Made by a program: the position numbers and the translations under genes
From: Granulosicoccus sp.
GTDB taxonomy: Bacteria; Pseudomonadota; Gammaproteobacteria; Granulosicoccales; Granulosicoccaceae
Length of the DNA stretch: 49,977 bases
NCBI GenBank assembly: GCA_013002205.1
Contig: JABDKN010000194.1
Location: forward strand, 1-49,977
Reading direction: 5' to 3'
The notes under the pieces: generated by a model
Told to the model about the DNA's origin: nothing
Databases searched by the model: none
What the model saw: the letters and a program-made list of their open reading frames with translations, nothing else
Part shown: positions 29,074 to 38,908 of the stretch, piece by piece
Layout of the letters: the number at the start of each line of letters is the position of its first letter
Position numbering within the stretch: the stretch's first letter is position 1

Positions 29074-29931
29074 TCAGGCCCGGGATGCCAGGTTGATCCG
29101 TTCGCGGTGGACCATGAAGAGCCCACTGGCGATGATGATCGTGGCACCCAGGCCAGTGGAGAGTGCGGGCGTCGTCTGCCAGATCAGCAGGTCGAATGTC
29201 AACGCCCACAAAACGGCAGTGTACTCGAAAGGTGCCAGCAGTGAAGCCTCCGAGATACTGAAAGCCAGTGTAATGAGGTAGTGACCGCTGACAGCCAGTA
29301 GTGCGAGACATATCAGCAGCATGGAGTGCGTCAGGTTCATTGGTGACCAGTAAAAAGGCAGAAGAATCAGGCTGATGAGGCCGACACACAGGTTGAAACT
29401 GAAAACCAGTGAGGCAACCGAGTCTGTACGCGACAGGTACTTGCCGCTGATGAACAGCAGTGCATAGGTTGCGCTACCAACGAATACCAGGGCATAGCCA
29501 TGCCAATCCCCTGTGCCCTTGGGTCCTACCACGACCAGTACACCGAGAAACCCACTGATGATCGATGCCCAACGATAGATGCCGACACGTTCGCCGAGAA
29601 ACAGCATTGAGAGCAATGCAATGATGAATGTGGAGGCAAAAAACACGACCACGGCGTCGGTCAGTGGAATGTGGCGAATTCCCAGGAAAAACGTCAGCGG
29701 GGATATGAAACCGATGACACCACGATACAAGTGTAAAATCGGGCTCCGGGGTACAAGCGTTGCCCGACTGCCACGGCTTGAGAACACGATCAGCATCAGC
29801 GGTACGATGACCAGACTGCGCAGTGCGAGAATCTGGATGACCGTCAAGCCGTTGGTTGTCAGCCATTTGGCAATGGCATCCATAGCGGAGAGCAGACCAA
29901 TTGCCAGCATCATGAAGGCCATGCCTCGCAT
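29074..29931 (-). CDS. EamA/DMT-family membrane transporter
   Basis: The 285-residue inner-membrane protein has ten hydrophobic helices arranged as two EamA-type halves, as in the drug/metabolite transporter superfamily. The first half shows AIAKWLTTNGLTVIQILALRSL and PLTDAVVVFFASTFIIALLS. The second shows SISEASLLAPFEYTAVLWA and ends with a short basic tail. Substrates in this family range from amino acids to nucleotides, and nothing here fixes the substrate. The track's first codon is TTG 29934. ATG 29931, one codon later, is used. It is convergent with dnaJ, with 31 bp between the stops. Confidence 0.88.
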   Translation of the reverse strand: MRGMAFMMLAIGLLSAMDAIAKWLTTNGLTVIQILALRSLVIVPLMLIVFSSRGSRATLVPRSPILHLYRGVIGFISPLTFFLGIRHIPLTDAVVVFFASTFIIALLSMLFLGERVGIYRWASIISGFLGVLVVVGPKGTGDWHGYALVFVGSATYALLFISGKYLSRTDSVASLVFSFNLCVGLISLILLPFYWSPMNLTHSMLLICLALLAVSGHYLITLAFSISEASLLAPFEYTAVLWALTFDLLIWQTTPALSTGLGATIIIASGLFMVHRERINLASRA

Positions 29932-30007
29932 CAATGGGTCTCGTCATTGAAATACTGCAAGCCGATATGAGTGCAGGTGCATGGGCGTTGCAGGCGCCAC
30001 GCCCGCG

Positions 30008-31288
30008 TCATGGCACCTGCGTCTTGATGTTCAGCCGTATGCTCTTGCCACTATCGATGCGGACGTTATTCTGTTCGGCAAACCAGTCGCCGGATTGAGC
30101 GATCGGGTTGCCTGAGACGGATACCCGCGCACCCACTGTCACCTCGGGATAAGCCGAAAGCGTCATGTTCGGGATCATTGCCATGGAGTCATCGAGCGTC
30201 AGATCCAGAGGCAGATCCTTAACGGTTCTACGGCTGACAGCCAGCGGCATGGGGGGGCCATCTGCAGCGGTTGCATAGATGAACACAGCAGTATCCGGCG
30301 GTACCGCTGCCAGCACTGTCGCATCGATGTCAACACTGACCTTCAACTTGGCCGTTTCGGCAACGCCTTCGCTATCCGGACCAGCGTCATCCGACGATCT
30401 GTTATTGGCACGCGCACCTTCACCAACGGTCGACATGGCCTGTACTGAACGCTCGCGCATCTGCTCGATGGTGGCCAGAGCCTCAGGGTTGTCCTGTGCG
30501 ATGCTGGACAGGCGATCAAAGCCTGACAGTGCTGCCTCATGATCACCAGTTTGCTGCCTGGCGATAGACAATAACCACAGCGTGTGTTCGTTGGCGGGAT
30601 CGATTCGGTTGGCGCGTTCCAGAATCGTGGTGGGTTCACCGGCAAGGTCACCACCCTGAATCATGGCAATCGACTCGGCGAGCTGTGCAAGTGTGGCAAC
30701 ATCCCCGTCATCCAGAGCCAACGCCCTGGCAAATGCATCCTGAGCTTTCGCAAATTCGTTCACTGACAGATAACTGCGTCCCAACAGGCGCCAGCCATCT
30801 ACGTCATCCGGCGTTGTTGCCAGACGTGCTTCCAGTTGAGGCAGTAGATCAGCCAGGGCAGGGGCCTGCTCCATGGTACCTGCACCCTCACCCCCGGACA
30901 CGGAGCGCTGGTCAGCATCCTGCATCATGGAGATGGCAGCCGGGTTGCCCAGTTGCAGATAAAGTGCCCCAGCGGCAAGTGGAACAAATACCGCGATGAC
31001 CATCGCTGCTGCCATCTGACCCCTTCCATTAGCGACCGAGCCAGTCTTAGCCGAACGCAGATCAGCAGCCAGATCGTAATCGAGTTGCTCCCGTTCGTAA
31101 GCGTAGCTGGCCTGATCGATGGAACCGTCGGCCAGTGCGGCATCCAGGGTAGCCAGGCGCTCACGCGCCAGGGTTATATTGACGGCCTCCTGATCAACGG
31201 CATCAGCGTGCGATTTGAATAACGCCGCGAGCAACCAGAAAAGGCACAGTACTACCAGCAACGCGGCAATAATGAAAAACAATGTCAT
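30008..31288 (-). CDS. ccmI: Cytochrome c maturation protein CcmI (apocytochrome chaperone)
   Basis: The 426-residue membrane protein presents apocytochrome c to the heme ligation complex. An N-terminal helix (LFFIIAALLVVLCLFWLLAAL) and a second near residue 100 (AAAMVIAVFVPLAAGALYLQL) enclose a cytoplasmic loop with the typical ARERLATLDAALADGSID motif. TPR-like repeats follow (ADLLPQLEARLATTPDDVDGWRLLGRSYL, FARALALDDGD). The C-terminal domain contains VDIDATVLAAVPPDTAVFIYA and PDLT-type beta strands seen in long CcmI proteins. The other ccm genes are not in the window, although CcmI usually ends that operon, so this copy is separated from its partners. Confidence 0.88.
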   Translation of the reverse strand: MTLFFIIAALLVVLCLFWLLAALFKSHADAVDQEAVNITLARERLATLDAALADGSIDQASYAYEREQLDYDLAADLRSAKTGSVANGRGQMAAAMVIAVFVPLAAGALYLQLGNPAAISMMQDADQRSVSGGEGAGTMEQAPALADLLPQLEARLATTPDDVDGWRLLGRSYLSVNEFAKAQDAFARALALDDGDVATLAQLAESIAMIQGGDLAGEPTTILERANRIDPANEHTLWLLSIARQQTGDHEAALSGFDRLSSIAQDNPEALATIEQMRERSVQAMSTVGEGARANNRSSDDAGPDSEGVAETAKLKVSVDIDATVLAAVPPDTAVFIYATAADGPPMPLAVSRRTVKDLPLDLTLDDSMAMIPNMTLSAYPEVTVGARVSVSGNPIAQSGDWFAEQNNVRIDSGKSIRLNIKTQVP

Positions 31289-31385
31289 GCTGGGTTCCGG
31301 GCGTTGTCTGGTGAGAAAGGATATATTGACAGGGTAACAGTGTGGAACCTCGCCAGCTCTGTCAGCAGATTCGACGCATCAGTTA

Positions 31386-31817
31386 TCAGTCGCGTTCGTC
31401 TGAATCGCTGGACCCGGTTTCCTCAAGTTCAATCAGCGTGCCGTGGAAGTCACCCGGGTGCATGAACAGGACAGGGTTACCATGTGCCCCGATGCGGGGC
31501 TCACCATCGCCAAGTAGTCGCGCACCCCTGTCGAGCAGCTCGTCCCTGGCCACCGCGATATCCTCGACTTCCAGGCAGATATGGTGCATTCCGCCACCGG
31601 TGTGACGCTCCAGGAAACGACTGACAGGTGAACCATCCCCCAAGGGTTCAAGCAGTTCGATGCGTGTATTGGGCAGGTCGATGAAAGCAACGGTGACGCC
31701 GTGTTCAGGCAGCTTCTGCGTCTCGGAAATCGTGGCTCCGAGCATGGTCCGCCAACTGTGGCAGGCAAGCGCGAGATCGTTGACGACCAGTGCGACGTGA
31801 TTGAGTCTTCCTATCAT
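31386..31817 (-). CDS. mce: Methylmalonyl-CoA epimerase
   Basis: The 143-residue VOC-fold metalloenzyme converts (S)- to (R)-methylmalonyl-CoA, linking propionyl-CoA carboxylase to the mutase. It begins IGRLNHVALVVNDL, with the metal-binding His in LNHVAL. It continues with HGVTVAFIDLPNTRIELLEPLG, GGGMHHICLEVEDI (second His) and the C-terminal GTLIELEE (Glu ligand). The track starts at 31895, which would overlap pccA. ATG 31817, 22 bp after the pccA stop, fits family N-termini. It is the last gene of the prpE-pccB-pccA-mce unit. Confidence 0.94.
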   Translation of the reverse strand: MIGRLNHVALVVNDLALACHSWRTMLGATISETQKLPEHGVTVAFIDLPNTRIELLEPLGDGSPVSRFLERHTGGGMHHICLEVEDIAVARDELLDRGARLLGDGEPRIGAHGNPVLFMHPGDFHGTLIELEETGSSDSDERD

Positions 31818-31839
31818 GGGTAGGCTGCCCCGGGTCGTA

Positions 31840-33864
31840 TCATTCGAATTCGATGATGACTGCATCGACGGCAAGGCTGTCGCCGATACTGGCAATCACC
31901 TTCGATACCGTGCCGTTGACGCTGGCGGTGAGCGTGTTTTCCATTTTCATGGCTTCGATGACCGCCAGATCCTGGCCGGCAATCACGGAATCTCCCTCCT
32001 CGACCAGAACTTTCATGAGCAGGCCCGGCATCGGCGACAGCAGGTAGCGCGACAGATCCTGGGATTCCCTGACCGGCATGTGGTACATCAGGTCGGCGAC
32101 ATGTGAATCGAGCACCATGTAATCACGCACCGAGCCACCCTGACTGAGACGCCATCGATGTCCACGGCGTTCGACACCGACATTGACACTGATACCATCG
32201 ACGGTACCGCGGAACAGCCAGTTACCCGGCTCCCAGTCGGCATCGACCCCGGTCAACTTATTGAGTGACACATCGTATCGAACATCAGCGCTCAGGACCG
32301 ACAGCGACTCGCCACCGTTCTCCCCGGCATCCAGCGATTCCTGATCCTGGCCCATCGCTGCCATGACTGAGGAACGTGTCACCAGGGGGGAATGGACGGC
32401 TTTCTGGTCGCGCAGTCGCGTTCGCCACTCCACCCAGGCCGCGATCAGCGGCAATATCTCGTACGCCGTACCCTGATGGACCCGACTGTCAAATCCATCA
32501 GGGAAATGATCGTCGATGAAGCGTGTCGTCAGCTCCCCGGCGTGTAGCGCAGGGTGTGCAAACAATGCCGCAAGAAAGGGTAGATTGCTCTGTACACCGC
32601 GAATGCGATACGCATCGATGGCCTGCTGCATGTGCTCGATTGCCTGTTTTCGCGTGGGTGCCCAGGTGACCAGTTTTGCAATCATCGGGTCGTAGAACAT
32701 GGATATCTCACCACCGGCATCGATGCCGGTGTCCACCCTGGTATAGGCACCGGACTCACTGACCAGGGTGTCTGGTGGTGAATAATGTGTGATGCGGCCT
32801 GTCGAGGGCAGAAACCCCCTGTCTGGATCCTCGGCATACACGCGCGCCTCGAATGACCAGCCGTTCATTTTCACATCGTCCTGTCGTATTGGCAGCAATC
32901 TGTCCTCGGCCACGACGATCATGAGTTCGACCAGATCCACGCCAGTGATGCATTCAGTGACCGGATGTTCCACCTGCAGTCGGGTGTTCATTTCCAGAAA
33001 ATAGAAGTTCTCCTGCGCATCGACGATGAACTCGACTGTACCGGCAGACCGGTAATCCACGGCTGAGGCAAGTGCGACAGCCTGTTCTCCCATCGCCTGG
33101 CGGGTCGTCTCGCTGATGAAGGAGGAGGGGGCCTCTTCGATGACCTTCTGGTGACGGCGTTGAATGGAACATTCCCTCTCACCCAGGTACACACGGTTGC
33201 CATGTGCATCGGCAATCACCTGTATCTCGATATGGCGAGGCTGTTCAATGAATTTCTCGACGAATACACGATCATCGCCAAAGGCATTGCGGGCCTCGTT
33301 CTGCGCCGCTATGAAGCCGTCACGTACCGCCTCCAGCGTGCTGGCCACGCGCATGCCCTTGCCACCGCCTCCGGCAGACGCCTTCAGCATGACAGGGCAG
33401 CCGATCTCCTGCGCCGCGACGTACGCCTCATCGGCACTTGCCATGGCATTCGGGTTGCCGGGAACGGTGCTGACCCCGGCCGATTCGGCCAGCTTCTTTG
33501 ATTCTATCTTGTCACCCATCACTTCAATGGCCCGAATACCGGGTCCTATGAATGTGATGCCTGCCTCGGCCAGGGCCTGGGCAAACCGGGAATTCTCGGA
33601 CAGAAAGCCGAAACCCGGATGTACGGCATCTGCGCCGGTTTGCCGGACGGCCTCCAGAATGGCATCGATGCGCAGGTAGCTGTCAGCCGACGCATTGCCA
33701 CCGATATGCACCGCTTCATCGGCGTGGCGCACATGCAGTGCCTGTGCATCGGCATCCGAATAGACGGCGACCGTCCGGATGCCCAGTCGCCTGGCTGTCC
33801 GGATGACACGACAGGCAATTTCACCGCGATTGGCGATGAGTATTTTCTTGATTGCCTTGTTCAT
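31840..33864 (-). CDS. pccA: Propionyl-CoA carboxylase, biotin-containing alpha subunit
   Basis: The 674-residue subunit carboxylates biotin with ATP and bicarbonate. The biotin carboxylase part begins KKILIANRGEIACRVIRTARRLGI and contains the ATP-grasp glycine loop KASAGGGGKGMR and ERECSIQRRHQKVIEE. A linker domain and a C-terminal biotinyl domain follow, with the carrier lysine in EAMKMENT (about residue 640). ATG 33864 shares its A with the pccB stop codon, so the start is coupled. Similar enzymes act on acetyl-, propionyl- or methylcrotonyl-CoA. The neighbours prpE, mce and the mutase genes favour propionyl-CoA. Confidence 0.95.
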   Translation of the reverse strand: MNKAIKKILIANRGEIACRVIRTARRLGIRTVAVYSDADAQALHVRHADEAVHIGGNASADSYLRIDAILEAVRQTGADAVHPGFGFLSENSRFAQALAEAGITFIGPGIRAIEVMGDKIESKKLAESAGVSTVPGNPNAMASADEAYVAAQEIGCPVMLKASAGGGGKGMRVASTLEAVRDGFIAAQNEARNAFGDDRVFVEKFIEQPRHIEIQVIADAHGNRVYLGERECSIQRRHQKVIEEAPSSFISETTRQAMGEQAVALASAVDYRSAGTVEFIVDAQENFYFLEMNTRLQVEHPVTECITGVDLVELMIVVAEDRLLPIRQDDVKMNGWSFEARVYAEDPDRGFLPSTGRITHYSPPDTLVSESGAYTRVDTGIDAGGEISMFYDPMIAKLVTWAPTRKQAIEHMQQAIDAYRIRGVQSNLPFLAALFAHPALHAGELTTRFIDDHFPDGFDSRVHQGTAYEILPLIAAWVEWRTRLRDQKAVHSPLVTRSSVMAAMGQDQESLDAGENGGESLSVLSADVRYDVSLNKLTGVDADWEPGNWLFRGTVDGISVNVGVERRGHRWRLSQGGSVRDYMVLDSHVADLMYHMPVRESQDLSRYLLSPMPGLLMKVLVEEGDSVIAGQDLAVIEAMKMENTLTASVNGTVSKVIASIGDSLAVDAVIIEFE

Positions 33865-35396
33865 CACAGTGGGATGTTGTCGTGTTTTTTCCAGGGATTT
33901 TCCAGCTGCTTGCTGCGCAGCATGTCCAGGTCCCTGCAAATATGTGCGCGTGTGCTATGCGGTCGAATGACATCGTCGATGAAACCAAGTCTGCCAGCGA
34001 CAAAGGGGTTGGCAAACTTCTCCCGATACTCACTGGTACGCGCCTCGATGCGCTCAGGGTCGTTCCTGTCAGCGCGAAAAATGATCTCGACCGCCCCTTT
34101 GGGTCCCATGACCGCTATCTCGGCGGACGGGAAGGCGTAATTGACATCCCCGCGCAGGTGCTTGGACGCCATGACGTCATAGGCTCCGCCATAGGCCTTG
34201 CGCGTGATGATCGTGATCTTGGGAACGGTTGCCTCTCCGTAGGCGAATAGCAGCTTGGCGCCGTGTTTGATTATGCCGCCGTACTCCTGGGCTGTGCCAG
34301 GCAGGAATCCCGGTACATCCACGAAGGTGATGATCGGGATGGAAAAGGCATCGCAAAACCGAACGAAGCGTGCAGCTTTGCGACTGGCATTGATGTCCAG
34401 GCAGCCTGCCAGCACCATTGGCTGGTTGGCCACGAACCCGACGGTCTCGCCATTCATGCGTCCCAGTCCGATGACGATATTGGCAGCAAAATCCTCCTGT
34501 ATTTCGAAGAAATCCTCCTCATCACAGACGCCGGTTACCAGTTCGCGAATATCGTAGGGCAGGTTCGGATTTGCCGGGATCAGGGTGTCCAGCGCCATGA
34601 CCTGCCTGCCAGGGTCATCTGCCGTGTCGCGACGCGGTGCCGGCTCCTGATTGCTCGATGGCAGAAAGTGCAGGAAACGCCTGACCTGCAGCAAGGCTTC
34701 GATGTCGTTGTCGAATGCGCAATCGGCAACACTGCTCTTGCTCGTATGGGTGCCGGCGCCCCCGAGTTCTTCCTGGGTCACTTCTTCATGGGTGACCGTC
34801 CTGACCACTTCCGGCCCGGTAACGAACATGTACGAAGTATCGCGAACCATGAAGATGAAATCGGTCATGGCCGGTGAATAGACGGCACCTCCGGCACACG
34901 GTCCCATCACCAGAGAGATCTGCGGAATGACGCCAGAGGCGAGAATGTTGCGCTGAAATACGTCGGCGTAGCCGCCCAGTGAAGCAACACCTTCCTGGAT
35001 GCGCGCACCACCTGAGTCATTGATTCCAACCACGGGCGCCTGCACTTTCATCGCATGATCCATCAACTTGCAGATCTTGCGCGCATGGGCGGCGGAGAGT
35101 GAACCACCCAGAACCGTAAAATCCTGGCTGAAAGCAAAGACCAGGCGACCGTCGACGCGTCCGTAGCCGATCACGACGCCGTCACCCGGGACACGGTTGT
35201 CCTGCATGCCGAAGTCGTGGCAGTCATGCTCGACGAACATGTCCCATTCCCGAAACGTGTGCGGGTCGAACAGCACAGCCAGTCGCTCGCGGGCGGTGAG
35301 TTTGCCCTTGGCATGTTGAGCGTCTACACGTTTTTCACCTCCTCCGGCCAGTGCCGCGGCGCGCATCTGCTCCAGACGCGAATGGATGGTGTTCAT
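33864..35396 (-). CDS. pccB: Propionyl-CoA carboxylase, carboxyltransferase beta subunit
   Basis: The 510-residue crotonase-fold subunit moves carboxyl from biotin to propionyl-CoA, giving (S)-methylmalonyl-CoA. It shows [18 protein letters not shown] near the start, the acyl-CoA oxyanion region [20 protein letters not shown] and, in the second half, [26 protein letters not shown]. Length is normal. The track start at 35486 lies within prpE. ATG 35396 overlaps the prpE stop by four bases and gives the expected N-terminus ([11 protein letters not shown]). It forms the carboxylase with PccA, encoded immediately after. Confidence 0.95.
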   Translation of the reverse strand: MNTIHSRLEQMRAAALAGGGEKRVDAQHAKGKLTARERLAVLFDPHTFREWDMFVEHDCHDFGMQDNRVPGDGVVIGYGRVDGRLVFAFSQDFTVLGGSLSAAHARKICKLMDHAMKVQAPVVGINDSGGARIQEGVASLGGYADVFQRNILASGVIPQISLVMGPCAGGAVYSPAMTDFIFMVRDTSYMFVTGPEVVRTVTHEEVTQEELGGAGTHTSKSSVADCAFDNDIEALLQVRRFLHFLPSSNQEPAPRRDTADDPGRQVMALDTLIPANPNLPYDIRELVTGVCDEEDFFEIQEDFAANIVIGLGRMNGETVGFVANQPMVLAGCLDINASRKAARFVRFCDAFSIPIITFVDVPGFLPGTAQEYGGIIKHGAKLLFAYGEATVPKITIITRKAYGGAYDVMASKHLRGDVNYAFPSAEIAVMGPKGAVEIIFRADRNDPERIEARTSEYREKFANPFVAGRLGFIDDVIRPHSTRAHICRDLDMLRSKQLENPWKKHDNIPL

Positions 35397-37294
35397 GATG
35401 GCTCCCTGGCCAGGCCCAGCGAGCGCAGGCTTTGCGTGACGTCCTCCAGGACACTCGGGTCTTCGATAGTGGCAGGCATATTCCACTCTGTGGAATTGGC
35501 TATGGAGCGCAGGGTGCCGCGCAGTATCTTGCCTGATCGGGTTTTGGGTAATTTGTCCACCACTGCAACGAGCTTGAATGCAGCCACAGGCCCTATGTCA
35601 TCACGTACCTGTTTGATCAGCTCGGCTTTGACCTGTTCATGCGGTTTGGTGCAGCCGTCGTTGAGAATGACCAGGCCGACGGGTAGCTGGCCCTTGAGTT
35701 CATCGTGTACGCCCATGACCGCGCACTCTGCCACATCGGGATGATTGGACAGGGCTTCTTCCATGGCGCCGGTGGATAACCGGTGGCCAGCCACATTGAT
35801 GACGTCATCGGTTCGAGCCATGACGAATACATAACCGTCGTCGTCGATGAAACCTGCATCGCCGGTTTCATAGTAGCCCGGGAAGTGATCGAAATAGCCG
35901 CTCTTGTAGCGTGCTTCGGCCCCCCAAAGATTGATGAAGGTGCCCGGTGGTAACGGAAGTTTAACCACGATGGATCCGATATCCCCGGTTGCAACGCGCG
36001 TCCCGTCCTCATCCAGTATCTGCACGTCATAGCCAGGAACGGCGACTGACGGCGAGCCCGGAACCACCGGCATCGGTTCGATCCCCTGGCAGTTCGCACA
36101 GATGGAATAGCCGGTTTCGGTCTGCCACCAGTGATCGATGACGGGTACCTTGAGTTTGTCCTGCGCCCATTGCAGCGTATCCGGGTCACAGCGTTCACCT
36201 GCCAGATACAGTGCCTGCAGCCCTGAGATGTCATAGTGCTGCAGGAAGGATCCCTCGGGGTCGACCCGCTTGATGGCTCGAAACGCGGTGGGTGCAGTGA
36301 ACAGCACCTTGACCCGATTCTGTTCGATTACTCGCCAGAAAGCGCCGGCATCCGGCGTTCCGACTGGCTTGCCCTCATACATGACAGTCGTGCAGCCCTT
36401 GAAAAGCGGGCCGTAGATGATGTAGGAATGCCCCACAACCCAGCCTATGTCGGACGCTGCCCAGTACACATCGCCGGGCTGCACATTGTAGATGGCAGAC
36501 ATGGTCCATTTGAGAGAAACCACGGTTCCGCCCGTGTCCTTGACGACGCCCTTGGGAGAGCCGGTGGTGCCAGAGGTATAGAGTATGTACAGCGGATGGG
36601 TGCTGTTGACCGGTACACACTCGACCGCTTCAGCCTCGGCCATCTCTGCATCCCAATCCAGGTCTCTGCCCGGTGTCATGGCCCAGTGGCTCTGTGGCCG
36701 CTGGAAGACAATACAGCCACTGACGCCGGCGGTAGCGATCTGCAGAGCATCGTTGACCAGCGGCTGGTATTCCACCACCCGGCCCGGCTCGATTCCGCAG
36801 GAGGCACTGACGATCAGTTTCGGGCTGCAGTCGTTGATACGCACGGCCAGTTCCCGCGCGGCAAATCCGCCGAACACGACCGAGTGGATGGCACCAAGGC
36901 GAGCACACGCAAGCACGGCTATGACTGCTTGGGGAATCATCGGCATGTAGATCAGCACGCGATCACCGCGTTCGATTCCCCTGGAGCGCAACACGCCGGC
37001 GAACCGGGCAACCTGGTCTCGCAGCTGACGGTAGCTGAATGTGGTGTGAGAATCGGTGACCGGACTGTCGTGTATCAGCGCGGGCTGCTCACCCCGCCCG
37101 TTCTCTACATGGACATCCAGCGCGTTGTAGCAGGCATTGATCTCACCATCGTCGAACCAGGTATTGTACGGAGACCGGCTGGTATCGATACCCCTGGTGG
37201 GTGATTTGAACCAGTGAACGTCACGCGCACGTTCCAGCCAGTAGGCGGATGGGTCAGCCAGAGAGCGCTGATGTTCAGTTTGATAATCGGCCAT
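35393..37294 (-). CDS. prpE: Propionyl-CoA synthetase
   Basis: The 633-residue AMP-forming ligase activates propionate to propionyl-CoA. The ATP motif [11 protein letters not shown] is near residue 240. The family signature continues with [45 protein letters not shown] and the catalytic lysine in [11 protein letters not shown] (about 583). Overall similarity is to PrpE and not Acs (for example the [14 protein letters not shown] segment). ATG 37294 is chosen over the track's 37333; GGAGG lies 12 bases upstream. It leads the coupled prpE-pccB-pccA-mce unit, which together with mutA-mutB-meaB feeds propionate into the TCA cycle as succinyl-CoA. Confidence 0.95.
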   Translation of the reverse strand: MADYQTEHQRSLADPSAYWLERARDVHWFKSPTRGIDTSRSPYNTWFDDGEINACYNALDVHVENGRGEQPALIHDSPVTDSHTTFSYRQLRDQVARFAGVLRSRGIERGDRVLIYMPMIPQAVIAVLACARLGAIHSVVFGGFAARELAVRINDCSPKLIVSASCGIEPGRVVEYQPLVNDALQIATAGVSGCIVFQRPQSHWAMTPGRDLDWDAEMAEAEAVECVPVNSTHPLYILYTSGTTGSPKGVVKDTGGTVVSLKWTMSAIYNVQPGDVYWAASDIGWVVGHSYIIYGPLFKGCTTVMYEGKPVGTPDAGAFWRVIEQNRVKVLFTAPTAFRAIKRVDPEGSFLQHYDISGLQALYLAGERCDPDTLQWAQDKLKVPVIDHWWQTETGYSICANCQGIEPMPVVPGSPSVAVPGYDVQILDEDGTRVATGDIGSIVVKLPLPPGTFINLWGAEARYKSGYFDHFPGYYETGDAGFIDDDGYVFVMARTDDVINVAGHRLSTGAMEEALSNHPDVAECAVMGVHDELKGQLPVGLVILNDGCTKPHEQVKAELIKQVRDDIGPVAAFKLVAVVDKLPKTRSGKILRGTLRSIANSTEWNMPATIEDPSVLEDVTQSLRSLGLAREPS

Positions 37295-37350
37295 CGAGTC
37301 TGCAAACCTCCGTGACACCGGAACAAGCCGCACCGGGCAGCCGTCCGGCC

Positions 37351-37379
37351 AGTATAAAGCGTCATTCCGTAAAACGCTT
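37351..37379 (-). promoter_or_regulatory. Candidate -10 box and dyad upstream of prpE
   Basis: On the minus strand TATACT (37351-37356) lies 57 bp before the prpE start. Directly upstream, AAGCGT-N11-ACGCTT (37357-37379) forms a 6-bp dyad covering the space between -10 and -35. No good -35 box is present, which would suit an activator-dependent promoter. It is tentative. Confidence 0.35.
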
Positions 37380-37409
37380 GTTCACGGGGAGCTCAGCCTT
37401 TGCGCAAGA

Positions 37410-38360
37410 TCAATGGCGAGACAGATAACCTCGATGAGACGATAAAAGGCGATTTCCAGACGGCCTCCATCGTCTCATCGAGGTTGGCCCGACACGCTGC
37501 AGCAGGACGAGAAACAGACTGGTCGCCAGCAGCCAGCCCGCGCTGCCTGCGTGTTCGATGACGCGAATATCATCGTTGTCAAACGATGAGTCCGGGTGTT
37601 GCTGGCCATTGCCTGGCTGGAGGTAGAAATCCAGTTCCTCCGACTCCAGTGGCAGATCTGATAAATTGGTGAAATCTGCGGCGGAGATACTGTCCAGCTG
37701 GCGATGATCGTAGGCATCGTGAAGTGTCAGGCGGACATCATAGAGTCCCGCCGGATAGTGCTGAACCAGTTCGATTTCTATGCGGTATTCATCGGACGGG
37801 CTGTTACCGTACAGGGTGAAGGTGTCGCTGATGTGCAGCCGCTCGGACTGCGCGAAGGTTCGCTGTATGTCCAGGGACACATACACGTCCAGCTCATTGT
37901 GGCGAGTGTCCGCGTCCAGTGTCAGACTGAATCCTGTGTAATAGCCATCCTGATCCTGATCAGAGAACAGCAGCATTCCAATGTCCGTTATCCACGCGTC
38001 CTCTGCACTCCAGGGGATATGTCCCAGGGTCGTATCCTGCAGTTCAGGGTCGCTGGTGTACAAAGCGCCAGCGGGATCGGGAAAATACCCTTGCGGGACG
38101 TCGATGCCCGGCTGCACACCGCTCAGCGCAGACTCCTCCAGGCTGCGATAGGACGCCATGGTGGGTACTGAGGCGGCTGCATCGCCCGGGATTGCTGCAA
38201 AAACGGCACTGGCGGGGTGTGACAGTAGTGCCAGAAGCGTCAGTTTCCCCAATAGTGTAGTGATACCGAAAGGTTGAGCAGAGCAGTCCAAGCCCTGGAT
38301 GTGCCGCTGAATCCGGTGCCTGGAGGGCCGAAAGAGCGGTAATGGGTTGTGCTTTACCAT
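37410..38360 (-). CDS. Choice-of-anchor H family surface protein with altered C-terminus
   Basis: The 316-residue exported protein has a signal region after a long basic start (LGKLTLLALLSHPASAVFA, about residues 38-56). An extracellular beta-rich domain follows with Asp-rich loops (DQDQDGYYTGFSLTLDAD). A C-terminal sorting-type segment comes next: short Gly/Ser (HAGSAGW), hydrophobic helix (LLATSLFLVLLQ) and Arg cluster. This matches the choice-of-anchor H family, whose members end in interchangeable sorting signals; their role is unknown. Unusually, 26 residues (VGPTSMRRWRPSGN...SRH) follow the helix, and most are encoded by the inverted repeat at 37427-37485. The native protein probably ended near the Arg cluster. 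Confidence 0.82.
   Translation of the reverse strand: MVKHNPLPLFRPSRHRIQRHIQGLDCSAQPFGITTLLGKLTLLALLSHPASAVFAAIPGDAAASVPTMASYRSLEESALSGVQPGIDVPQGYFPDPAGALYTSDPELQDTTLGHIPWSAEDAWITDIGMLLFSDQDQDGYYTGFSLTLDADTRHNELDVYVSLDIQRTFAQSERLHISDTFTLYGNSPSDEYRIEIELVQHYPAGLYDVRLTLHDAYDHRQLDSISAADFTNLSDLPLESEELDFYLQPGNGQQHPDSSFDNDDIRVIEHAGSAGWLLATSLFLVLLQRVGPTSMRRWRPSGNRLLSSHRGYLSRH
37427..37485. repeat. Copies 2a/2b of the dispersed element as a 17-bp perfect inverted repeat
   Basis: AACCTCGATGAGACGAT (37427-37443) and its exact reverse complement (37469-37485) flank 25 bases. The left arm, with the preceding GAT and following AA, is the same 22-bp element found at 15028-15049 and 45307-45328. The whole structure lies inside the 3' end of the choice-of-anchor H gene. 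It could fold into a strong hairpin on either strand, but no T-run follows. An insertion or duplication event is a plausible origin. Confidence 0.8.
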
Positions 38361-38477
38361 GATGTTGAGTGTCCCTGTGGTGATCGCAGGGAACAGCCTG
38401 GACCCGGGGGACTGAACCGAAACTTAACCAATGATGATGGCGTGCAGGGCCTGTCAGGTCGATGTGTCGATATGTGC

Positions 38478-38522
38478 CGTCATTCACATGACGTTGACAC
38501 GGCGCGGACATACGGTGACAAT
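38478..38522 (+). promoter_or_regulatory. hfq promoter with adjoining dyad
   Basis: TTGACA (38494-38499), 17 bases, GACAAT (38517-38522) is a good sigma-70-type promoter about 90 bp before hfq. Touching the -35 box is a 6-bp dyad, CGTCAT-TCAC-ATGACG (38478-38493), which suits an operator or activator site. Farther down, the leader contains a small hairpin (AACGGC-AGGC-GCCGTT, 38539-38554), which might take part in leader-level control. Confidence 0.55.
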
Positions 38523-38611
38523 TCAGATTCTGTTCTCAAACGGCAGGCGCCGTTCCCTGTGTGATGGGAAGGCATCCGCACGATCAAGCACATCCCGTAA
38601 GGATATAAGAA

Positions 38612-38854
38612 ATGGCGAAAGGGCAGTCTCTTCAGGAACCATTCCTGAATACCCTGCGTAAAGAGCGAATTCCGGTGGCAATTTATCTGGTCAACGGAAT
38701 CAAGCTGCAGGGTCAAATCGAGTCTTTCGACCAGTTCGTCGTTTTACTCAAGAACACCGTCAACCAGATGGTCTACAAGCACGCTATCTCGACCGTGGTA
38801 CCCAGCAGGCCTGTCAAGATCGCCATGCCGGGTGAGGAAGACGGCGGGGAGTAG
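38612..38854 (+). CDS. hfq: RNA chaperone Hfq
   Basis: The 80-residue Sm-like protein forms a hexamer that pairs small RNAs with mRNAs. The N-terminal helix ([41 protein letters not shown]) and the Sm2 motif [12 protein letters not shown] are intact. The C-terminal tail is short and acidic (PGEEDGGE). AAGGA eight bases before ATG 38612 sets the start. It is the first gene of the hfq-hflX-hflK-hflC run. The miaA gene usual before hfq in this group is not directly upstream here. Confidence 0.98.
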   Translation: MAKGQSLQEPFLNTLRKERIPVAIYLVNGIKLQGQIESFDQFVVLLKNTVNQMVYKHAISTVVPSRPVKIAMPGEEDGGE

Positions 38855-38908
38855 TCACTATCAGCGTACTCTGCGGTTGTTCAGGGGCGTCCAGGAGTCA
38901 GCGCAGGA

